The translations under genes were made by a program, and so were the position numbers. From Lentisphaeria bacterium (GTDB taxonomy: Bacteria; Verrucomicrobiota; Lentisphaeria; Oligosphaerales; JAFGRS01): a DNA stretch of 5,598 nt. The DNA is taken from assembly GCA_016935045.1 (NCBI GenBank), contig JAFGRS010000581.1, positions 1 to 5,598 on the forward strand. Direction: 5' to 3'. This document shows, piece after piece, positions 1 to 5,598 of the stretch. The notes beneath the pieces were generated by a model, which did no database searches, was not told the origin of the DNA, and was given only the letters and a program-made list of their open reading frames with translations. Positions within the stretch are counted from its first letter, which is position 1, and each line of letters begins with the position of its first letter.

Positions 1-80
1 CGCCCTCCAGGGGAGGGGAGCGCCCGCGTTCTCGCGGGCACTCTCGGCTCCGCGGAGCGTCGCCCTCCAGGGAGGGGACC
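1..80. repeat. GC-rich hairpin repeats with 60-bp spacing
   Basis: The sequence CGCCCTCCAGG(G)GAGGGGA occurs at 1-19 and again at 61-78, one G shorter. Each copy can fold on itself (CCCTCC at 3-8 with GGAGGG at 12-17; 63-68 with 71-76). Between them lie a 7-bp stem with a 4-nt loop (GCCCGCG 22-28, TTCT, CGCGGGC 33-39) and a perfect 12-bp palindrome GCTCCGCGGAGC (47-58). The array starts at or before the window edge. It lies about 160-240 nt downstream of the ThuA-like stop codon and could act as a 3' barrier for the operon transcript, but it has no T-run typical of an intrinsic terminator. Confidence 0.65.
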
Positions 81-162
81 GGCTCGGACGCGCCGCGGAG
101 GCCGGAAGCCCCGACAGCACACGGGGCGTGGCATTCAGCCTCAGTCCGGCCTCCTTTCGAGA

Positions 163-198
163 CGGTCCATTTCGTCCATCTCGTCCATCTCGTCCATT
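163..198. repeat. 9-bp tandem repeat, four units
   Basis: Four consecutive nonamers: CGGTCCATT, TCGTCCATC, TCGTCCATC, TCGTCCATT; a related CATCGTCCA follows at 208-216 approximately. The array lies between the ThuA-like stop codon and the GC-rich hairpins. Read on the minus strand it would give a 22-codon frame (209-141) with repeated Met-Asp-Glu, but no ribosome site precedes it, so it is treated as non-coding. Confidence 0.8.
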
Positions 199-241
199 CC
201 CTCCCCCATCGTCCAGAGCAGGCCCGCTCCCTGACCCCGGG

Positions 242-3200
242 TCACTCCGCCAGGACCTGGAGGTCGTAGATGGACCACCACCAGTGTTCGCCGTCGCCGG
301 TCTGGATGATTCTGAGGAAGCGTCCGGCGGTGGGCAGGACGGTGATGACGGTCCTGGCTTTCTTCTCGGGCGTTCCCATGGCGATGGGGCCGCGCCAGGT
401 TTCGCCGTCGTCGGAGATCATGACCTTGTAGCCGCGGGGGTAGTCGCTGCCGGACTTGGCCGCGTCGAGGATGATGCGGCGGACGGTCCGGGTTGCGCCG
501 AGGTCCACCTGGAACCAGTCCCCGGGTTTCTGGCCGCGGCCCGTGCCCCAGCGTTGTTCGAGATCGCCGTCGATGGCATGGGTGGCCGTATCGTCTCCGG
601 CGGATGCCGAGACCGTCCAGCCGGCGCGGTCGAGTTTGAGTTTTTCTTCGTCGACGTGTTCCGGTCTGCCGTTGATCTTCAGGTCGGCGATGGACCAGAA
701 GTTCCCGGGACTGGTGCCGAGTTGTTCGATGCGGATGTAGCGTCCGTAGGCGTTGGCGAGTTGGAGGGTCATGATTTTGGCATCGCCCTTGCCTTCGAGG
801 ACGGGACTGCCCCAGGTTTCGCCGTCGGTGGAGACCGAGATGCGGTATTCCCTGGGGTAGTCGTGTCCCGTGTCTCCGGCGTCGAGCATGATTTCGCCGA
901 TCTCGGTTTCGTAGCCCAGGTCGATCTGGAACCATTCGTCTCCGGCCTGCTTGCGGCCGGAGGTCCAGCGCGTGGCACGGGTATGGTCGATGGCCCGTTC
1001 CGGCTTGTCGCCGCCCCCCGAGCTGGAGGCGGTCACCTTCATGGCGGCGCCTTCGAGTCCCTTCAGTATGGCAATGGCGGCCATGAGGGCCTCCGCCTCG
1101 TAGGCCTGTTGGCCGACGTAGTGCTTGACGAGGGCGAGGGCATCGGGATGGACCACGTTGCCGAGACCGGTGATGAGGGAACGCGTCTCCGGCTCGCCCC
1201 TGGTCTGGTCGAGGGCTTCGCGATAGAGCTGGAGGGTCTCGCGCATGGGCCGTCGGCTGGGCATGGCGAGTTGCCGCGCATAGCCGCGCAGGGCCAGGAC
1301 CCGGTGGGTCTCCACCGCGGACGAGAGGCTCACCTGCCGGAGCCTCTCCATCGGCGTTGCGTCGGGCCAGTCGGCGAGGGCCTTGACGGCAGCCTTGCGC
1401 ACCTCTTCCTCGGGGGCTTCGAGGGCTTCGTAGAGGGCCGGCAGAGCATCGGGGTGGGCCATGCGGCCGAGCACTTCGAGCAGGCTGCAACGCGCCTCGG
1501 TACCGACTGGCCCGGCAAGGGCGCCCAGGACGGCCCGGGGCCCGGCCTGCGCGTCGGCGGCACGCCTGGCCACACCCACGACCATGGTTTCGAGCTTGCC
1601 CCGGGCGGACGAATCCGCGGTACCGCACAGCAATGTGACCAGCGCGGGGAGGTCGCCTTCGCGAGCCACCAGGTCCAGCGCGGCGACGGCTTCCCTGGCG
1701 AGGTCACGGTCCTCGGCGCCGGCAGACCGAATCAACACGGGGACCGCGCCGAAGACCTTGCGTTGCCCGAGCGCGCGGACCAACTCCGTCTGCACCGCGG
1801 GCGGACGACCTTCGAGATTGCGCTCGATGACGGCATCGACATCGGGGGCCGCCAGATGTGCCAACGCGGCCCGTGCCGCGGCGCGCACGGAGGCGTCTTC
1901 CTCGGTGGCCGCGGCGGTCTCGGCCAGCATCGTGACGCAGTCGGCGTTCCCGAGCGTTTCGAGGGCGCGGACGGCGGCGGCCCTGACCTTGGCATCGGCG
2001 TCCTTTGCGGCGCCGAGGGCGATGCCGAGGCCCTGCGCATCGGCGCGTCGGGCAAGGCTGTCGAGGACGAGGCAGCGGACATCGGCGGGCATCTCGGGGA
2101 AGGCTATGCCGACGGCTGGGACCGTCTCCTCGGCAGCCATCTCGGCGACACAGGCGGCGGCCGCGAAGGTCATTTCCGAGCGTTGAGCGCGGAGGGCGTT
2201 CACGAGATCGGGGAGGGCCTCGGCCCCACGCAGGAGGGTGAGCGCCCGGAAGGCCGCGGCGCGCAGGCTTTCCGATGCGGTGCCGTCGAGGACACGGCGC
2301 AGCGCGGTTTCCGCCAGGCGGCGGGCATCGTCCCCGACGGCGGGGGAGCCCAGGAGCATGTCGGTCGCCTCGATGAGGGCTGCCTCGACGCTGACCGCGA
2401 CGGGGGCTCGAGGAGGTGTGCTCAGGAGCGCGGTGATGGCCTCGGGTGTGGCGATGCGTCCGAGGGCGGCGGCCGCTGCCCGTGCCGCGTCGGCATCTTC
2501 GGTGGGGAGGAGGGCCGCGAGGGCGGGCACCGCCGTCCCGACGCGCCGGACCCCCAGCGCATTGACGATGCCGACACGGGTGCGACCCGCGGCGGGGGGC
2601 AGGGCCGCGACGAGGGCCGCCTCGGCCGCCTGGCCCGGCAACCGTTGGAGGGCATAGAGCGCCAGGGGCGCCACGTCGGCATCGGTCAACTGCGTCGCCA
2701 CGGCCGGGACCGCGGTTTCGTCGCCGATCCGGGAGAGGTGTTTGCAGGCCAGGCCGCGGGCCGCGGCGGTGGCACGGGGGTCGCGGAGAAGGCCGCCGAG
2801 TCGGGTGGCGAGGACCTGGCGGATTTCCGTTTGGGCCGGGTCCTGGGCCTGGATGACGAGTTCGTCGAGGCGTTTGGCGTCGGTGTCGTCCACACCGGGC
2901 TGGTAGGCCGCGAATCCCGCGAACATTGCCTCGATGCCCGCATCGAGCCCCTTGCGGCGGGACGCGGCGAGGTACTCGGGGGTGAGGGCCGCGCTCGGTG
3001 TGGCATCGGCTTCGAGGTCGCCGAGGGCATACTGGATCCCGTCCAGGTAGCACTGCAGGATCGGGCGGTTCCAGAAGATCTCGTGCCGGTGCCCGAGGGA
3101 GAAGAAGAAGACGCGGCCCTGGCCGTACTGGCGGATCCAGGCCACGGCGAAGTCGCCGTCCTTGCGCTGCACGCTCTCCTTGGCCATGTTGGTGCGAGCG

Positions 3201-3910
3201 GTATCGAGGCTGAGGAGGACGCGGAGAACGTCCCGCGAGTACGGCTCCCTGAACTGGTAGATTTCGTCGGCGACGACGAAGTTCATGCCTCGGAAGGCTT
3301 TGACGATGGGGTGTGCGGGGTCGTCGATCTTGACGGTGACGTCCTCGTTCCAGGGGTGTCCCGAGAAGTATCCTCCCAGCATTTCCCCGTATTCCGGCCA
3401 GGTGTAGAGGGCATCGGTGGCGGCGTGGACGCCGATCAGGCCCTTGCCGTTGCGGACGAAATCCAGCAGGCTCTGTTGCAGGCGTTGTTCCTCGGCTTCG
3501 AGGGCCTGGCGTTCCGCCTCGGTGCGTTTGTCGAGGTCCCTGGCCACGAGGGGCAGCCGCAGGGTGGCATTGTTGATGATGACGGCGTCGAAGCCGGCCA
3601 GGGTTTCGGGGGCGAAGCTGCGCAGGTCTCCGGTCTCCACCGTGGCGAAGGCGCCGGTTTTCCGGCCCATGATCTCGAAGGCCTTCGCCCCGTAGGGGAT
3701 GGAGCTGTGGTAGAAGCCGTGGCAGGCGTTCATCACCAGGATCCGGCGTGGAGTGCGTGGCGGCACGGTCGGCCGTTCGGGCATGGCGGCCGTGATCCGC
3801 TCGATTTCCTCGGGACGGGGCGTATCCTGGGCCTTGGAGAGGGCGCCGGCCGTGCTCAGGGTCAGGGCGGCGAGCAGGGGCTGCATCCCGCGTCGTGTGC
3901 GCCAAGCCAT
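242..3910 (-). CDS. Secreted ThuA-like protein with HEAT repeats and two C-terminal F5/8C (discoidin-like) domains
   Basis: 1222 aa, probably a periplasmic or surface protein acting on carbohydrate. Residues 1-27 look like a Sec signal peptide: basic start MAWRTRRG, hydrophobic stretch 9-24, likely cleavage after SKA (A27). A ThuA-like domain (glutamine-amidotransferase-like fold) spans about 55-297, with RILVMNACHGFYHSS at 56-70, GLIGVHAATDA at 158-167, GGYFSGHP at 179-186 and GRVFFFSLGH at 265-274. An Ala/Leu-rich HEAT solenoid follows at about 365-950; clear repeats lie at 455-487, 636-655 and 819-848. After a Ser/Gly linker (962-967) come two discoidin-like domains, about 958-1080 and 1098-1222, each with AID, a W-F-Q-(I/V)-D-L-G strand and DGETW. 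There is no CxxCH haem motif, unlike some PVC ThuA fusions. An in-frame ATG nine codons upstream (3937) exists, but the start at 3910 follows a GGAGG and gives a cleaner signal peptide. ThuA itself is a single-domain protein of sugar 3-keto metabolism; enzymatic activity here is inferred, not shown. Confidence 0.9.
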   Translation of the reverse strand: MAWRTRRGMQPLLAALTLSTAGALSKAQDTPRPEEIERITAAMPERPTVPPRTPRRILVMNACHGFYHSSIPYGAKAFEIMGRKTGAFATVETGDLRSFAPETLAGFDAVIINNATLRLPLVARDLDKRTEAERQALEAEEQRLQQSLLDFVRNGKGLIGVHAATDALYTWPEYGEMLGGYFSGHPWNEDVTVKIDDPAHPIVKAFRGMNFVVADEIYQFREPYSRDVLRVLLSLDTARTNMAKESVQRKDGDFAVAWIRQYGQGRVFFFSLGHRHEIFWNRPILQCYLDGIQYALGDLEADATPSAALTPEYLAASRRKGLDAGIEAMFAGFAAYQPGVDDTDAKRLDELVIQAQDPAQTEIRQVLATRLGGLLRDPRATAAARGLACKHLSRIGDETAVPAVATQLTDADVAPLALYALQRLPGQAAEAALVAALPPAAGRTRVGIVNALGVRRVGTAVPALAALLPTEDADAARAAAAALGRIATPEAITALLSTPPRAPVAVSVEAALIEATDMLLGSPAVGDDARRLAETALRRVLDGTASESLRAAAFRALTLLRGAEALPDLVNALRAQRSEMTFAAAACVAEMAAEETVPAVGIAFPEMPADVRCLVLDSLARRADAQGLGIALGAAKDADAKVRAAAVRALETLGNADCVTMLAETAAATEEDASVRAAARAALAHLAAPDVDAVIERNLEGRPPAVQTELVRALGQRKVFGAVPVLIRSAGAEDRDLAREAVAALDLVAREGDLPALVTLLCGTADSSARGKLETMVVGVARRAADAQAGPRAVLGALAGPVGTEARCSLLEVLGRMAHPDALPALYEALEAPEEEVRKAAVKALADWPDATPMERLRQVSLSSAVETHRVLALRGYARQLAMPSRRPMRETLQLYREALDQTRGEPETRSLITGLGNVVHPDALALVKHYVGQQAYEAEALMAAIAILKGLEGAAMKVTASSSGGGDKPERAIDHTRATRWTSGRKQAGDEWFQIDLGYETEIGEIMLDAGDTGHDYPREYRISVSTDGETWGSPVLEGKGDAKIMTLQLANAYGRYIRIEQLGTSPGNFWSIADLKINGRPEHVDEEKLKLDRAGWTVSASAGDDTATHAIDGDLEQRWGTGRGQKPGDWFQVDLGATRTVRRIILDAAKSGSDYPRGYKVMISDDGETWRGPIAMGTPEKKARTVITVLPTAGRFLRIIQTGDGEHWWWSIYDLQVLAE

Positions 3911-3995
3911 GGTTCCGTATCCTCCGCAGATGGGCATTGTGTCCGGGCCGGCGGTATCGCGAGCCGCGGCTGGGGGAAGCGCCGGGGCGCCGGGG
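3911..3995 (-). other. 85-nt intergenic gap inside the probable operon
   Basis: Separates the stop of the oxidoreductase gene from the start of the ThuA-like gene. It holds the GGAGG ribosome site and a 10-bp palindrome AGCCGCGGCT (3962-3971). No T-run follows the palindrome and no convincing promoter is visible, so read-through from the oxidoreductase gene is the simplest reading. Confidence 0.5.
3921..3925 (-). promoter_or_regulatory. Shine-Dalgarno site of the ThuA-like gene
   Basis: GGAGG on the minus strand, 10 nt before the ATG at 3910. It supports that start over the in-frame ATG at 3937, which lies upstream of this site. The spacing is slightly longer than ideal. Confidence 0.6.
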
Positions 3996-5300
3996 TCAGA
4001 CGACCCAGGGGGCCCGCAGGGGACGTCCCCGCATCCGGTCTGCCAGGGCGTCGTCCACGAACCCCTCCGCTTCCGGGTCCCAGCGCAGGGGCCGTTTCAG
4101 TTCGTAGGCGATGTTGCCGAGCAGGCAGACGGTGATGGTGCGGTGGCCGACTTCCGGGGGGCAGATGGGCGGGCGCCGGGTGCGGACGCAATCGATCCAG
4201 TTGTCCTGGTGGTTCCGGCTGTCGTAGAGGCGCACGTCCCCGGGGCCCCAGGTTTCGCGCATGAGGTCTTCGGGTTCGGTCTTGAGGAAGCCGCGGTTGA
4301 CGCCGATGCGGCCTTCGGTGCCGAAGAACTCGACCCCTGCCTCGCCCGTGGCGCCGCCATGCTGCATCTCCGTGCCGTTCGCATAGCGGTACGTCAGGCG
4401 CCTGCTTTCGCTGCACTCGGGCGGGATGATCTCCACGGGTCCCGAAGCGTCCATGCCCAGGGCCCACTGGGCGATGTCGAAGTGGTGCGCTCCCCAGTCG
4501 GTCATGCCGCCTCCACCGTAGTCGCGGTAGTAGCGCCAACGGGGGAAGACGTCATAGTCGTCGAGCGGACAGAGTTCGTGATGATAGGGGCGCATGGGGG
4601 CCGGCCCTACCCAGAGGTCCCAGTCCAGTGTCGGGGGCGTCGCCTCGGCGGGCAGATAGCAGGGCTGTGGCGGGCCCCCGACGTTGATGTGGATGCGCTC
4701 GACGCGCCCGATGCGGCCGTTGCGGACGAGTTCGCAGGCGAAGCGGAACTTGCCGTCGGAACGCTGCTGGCTGCCGGTCTGGAAGATGCGGTTGTAGCGC
4801 CGCGCCGCCTCGACGATGGCCCGGCCTTCACGGATGCTGAGGCAGAGAGGCTTCTCGCAGTAGACGTCTTTTCCTGCCTTCATCGCCTCCACCGACATGA
4901 CGGCGTGCCAGTTGGTGGGCGTCGCGATGAAGATCACGTCGATATCCGGACGCGCCAGCATCTCGCGGAAATCGCGGTAGACCGAGCATCCCCTGTAGTG
5001 TTCGGGTCCGTAGCGTTCGGCATAGGTATCGTCGACGCGCTTGCGGCACTTCTCCAGGCGGATGCTCTCGACGTCGCAGAGCGCGGCGATGTGGACGTCC
5101 TTTCTTCCCAGCATGCTGCCGAGGTGTCCCCAGCACATCTTTCCCATGCCGATGAAGCCCAGGGAGAGGCGTTCGGAGGGTGGTTGCGCGCCATCGGCGC
5201 CGCGGGCGCCGGCCGGGAGGATCCAGGGGGCTGCGAGGAGACCGGCTGCCGCGCTGCCGGTGCGTGCCAGGAACTGACGTCGATCGCTGCTGATGGCCAT
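3996..5300 (-). CDS. Tat-exported Gfo/Idh/MocA family oxidoreductase
   Basis: 434 aa, normal length for the secreted PVC members of this family, which oxidise or reduce sugars and cyclitols with NAD(P). The N-terminus carries a twin-arginine signal: S5-D-R-R-Q-F-L11, hydrophobic stretch 15-30, possible cleavage after AGA (A32). The Rossmann domain begins at LGFIGMGKM (47-55), with G51-x-G53; Asp76 in ALCD at the end of strand 2 favours NAD over NADP. The family motif EKP is at 149-151 (Lys150 presumed catalytic). The C-terminal substrate domain has MTDWGAHHFDIAQWALG (266-282), where Asp268, His272 and Asp275 occupy the usual active-site positions, and NHQDNWIDCVRTRRPP (363-378). The start at 5300 is chosen because it places the Tat motif at the N-terminus; the frame stays open to a GTG at 5393, and no good Shine-Dalgarno precedes either. 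It is the first gene of a probable two-gene operon with the ThuA-like gene. Substrate unknown; a ThuB-like role in 3-keto-sugar formation is inferred. Confidence 0.9.
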   Translation of the reverse strand: MAISSDRRQFLARTGSAAAGLLAAPWILPAGARGADGAQPPSERLSLGFIGMGKMCWGHLGSMLGRKDVHIAALCDVESIRLEKCRKRVDDTYAERYGPEHYRGCSVYRDFREMLARPDIDVIFIATPTNWHAVMSVEAMKAGKDVYCEKPLCLSIREGRAIVEAARRYNRIFQTGSQQRSDGKFRFACELVRNGRIGRVERIHINVGGPPQPCYLPAEATPPTLDWDLWVGPAPMRPYHHELCPLDDYDVFPRWRYYRDYGGGGMTDWGAHHFDIAQWALGMDASGPVEIIPPECSESRRLTYRYANGTEMQHGGATGEAGVEFFGTEGRIGVNRGFLKTEPEDLMRETWGPGDVRLYDSRNHQDNWIDCVRTRRPPICPPEVGHRTITVCLLGNIAYELKRPLRWDPEAEGFVDDALADRMRGRPLRAPWVV

Positions 5301-5477
5301 GCTTCGGGTGTCCGATTCGGCTGCCTCGGCGGGCCCGAACCCAAGCGGGAGACCGAGGCGGCGGTCTGTTGACAACCCCGCTCCCCGCGCCACGTTATGG
5401 GCCGTGATGCCGGGGCGGAAAAAAACGTGCCCGAAAAGATGATGCGCCTTGTCCCGATGTCAACAGGCGGCCCGCCA
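5301..5477 (-). promoter_or_regulatory. Leader region of the operon, weak promoter candidates only
   Basis: No gene is supported here. Reading on the minus strand, a perfect TTGACA lies at 5463-5458, but the hexamers 16-18 nt downstream (CATCTT or TCTTTT) match the -10 consensus at only three positions. A second candidate pairs TTTTCC (5422-5417) with CATAAC (5399-5394) at 17-nt spacing; the -10 matches four of six. A T7 run (5425-5419 on the minus strand) is not preceded by a clear hairpin. The 20 nt before the ATG at 5300 have no Shine-Dalgarno. Whichever signal is used, the operon promoter is expected in this stretch or beyond the right edge. Confidence 0.3.
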
Positions 5478-5540
5478 GTAGGCGCCACGAGCCGAGTGGC
5501 GCAAGCCCCGTGAACGTCGCGCTCGGCTCGCGCGACCTAC
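5478..5540. repeat. REP/BIME-like element, complete copy
   Basis: Two 25-nt palindromic units in inverted orientation. Left unit (+, 5478-5502): GTAG foot 5478-5481, stem GCGCCAC 5482-5488, loop GAGCCGA 5489-5495, stem GTGGCGC 5496-5502. Right unit (5516-5540, read on the minus strand): GTAG foot 5540-5537, stem GTCGCGC, loop GAGCCGA, stem GCGCGAC. A 13-nt spacer AAGCCCCGTGAAC separates them. A GTAG tetranucleotide directly 5' of a hairpin, in head-to-head pairs, is the known form of REP sequences in BIMEs, recognised by RAYT (TnpA-REP) Y1 transposases. No such transposase is in the window, so the class is inferred from form. Confidence 0.75.
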
Positions 5541-5541
5541 G

Positions 5542-5598
5542 GTAGGCGCCACGAGCCGAGTGGCGCAGTCCCCAGGAACGTCGCGCTCGGCTCGCGCG
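5542..5598. repeat. REP/BIME-like element, second copy cut by window edge
   Basis: Repeats the preceding element at an exact 64-bp period. Left unit 5542-5566 is identical to the first copy's left unit. The right unit begins at 5580 and runs off the edge within its last stem (GCGCG of an expected GCGCGAC, then CTAC). Over the 57 bases visible there are four differences from the first copy, and all four fall in the 13-nt spacer (AGTCCCCAGGAAC here); every palindrome base is unchanged. Confidence 0.75.

Noticed and set aside
232..244. Palindrome TGACCCCGGGTCA at the ThuA-like stop codon as a terminator
   Set aside because: The centre is a single base, so it makes a poor RNA hairpin, and no T-run follows.
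141..1628. 495-codon open frame on the minus strand in another frame
   Set aside because: Arg/Pro-rich shadow overlapping the 3' part of the ThuA-like gene; its Met-Asp-Glu tail is just the 9-bp tandem repeat.
128..4135. 1335-codon open frame on the plus strand
   Set aside because: It lies codon-on-codon opposite the ThuA-like gene and is open only because that gene lacks TTA, CTA and TCA. Its translation is Gly/Arg/Glu/Asp-rich with no recognisable domain, whereas the minus strand encodes clear domains.
4245..4257. CCCAGGTTTCGC shared between the oxidoreductase gene and the discoidin-coding repeats
   Set aside because: It encodes ETWG in the oxidoreductase and ETW in the discoidin domains; same short peptide with the same favoured codons, so coincidence is the simplest explanation.
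3753..5372. 539-codon open frame on the plus strand
   Set aside because: It is the exact antisense mirror of the oxidoreductase gene and shows no family motif of its own.
5478..5598. CRISPR array
   Set aside because: The 64-bp copies are similar throughout, including the spacer, and are composed of inverted hairpin pairs rather than identical repeats with unique spacers.

Overview
The window comes from a high-GC bacterium, most likely a member of the Planctomycetota-Verrucomicrobiota-Lentisphaerota/Kiritimatiellota (PVC) group. This is inferred from gene type: a Tat-exported Gfo/Idh/MocA oxidoreductase beside a very large secreted ThuA-like protein with HEAT repeats and discoidin domains is a typical PVC arrangement. 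No ribosomal or other taxonomic marker is present.

Layout: both real genes lie on the minus strand and probably form one transcription unit read from right to left. The upstream gene (3996-5300) encodes a 434-aa exported NAD(P)-dependent sugar oxidoreductase. After an 85-nt gap comes the downstream gene (242-3910), encoding a 1222-aa secreted protein with a ThuA-like domain, a long HEAT solenoid and two C-terminal F5/8-type-C (discoidin-like) domains. Bases 1-241, downstream of the operon, hold no gene. They contain GC-rich hairpin repeats with a 60-bp spacing and a 9-bp tandem repeat. Bases 5301-5477 form the leader of the operon, with only weak promoter candidates. Bases 5478-5598 hold two copies of a 64-bp element, the second cut by the window edge.

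How the genes may work together: in rhizobia the ThuA and ThuB proteins (ThuB being a Gfo/Idh/MocA enzyme) act together on trehalose and related disaccharides through 3-keto sugars. The present pair looks like an extracytoplasmic version of that partnership, with the discoidin domains probably holding the ThuA protein on glycan. This is inference from family membership and adjacency; the substrate is unknown.

The most unusual non-coding signal is the 64-bp element at the right edge. Each copy is a pair of inverted 25-nt units, each made of GTAG, a 7-bp stem and the loop GAGCCGA. The two stems differ at four of seven base pairs, all compensated. This is the design of REP/BIME elements, which are mobilised by RAYT (TnpA-REP) transposases in other bacteria.
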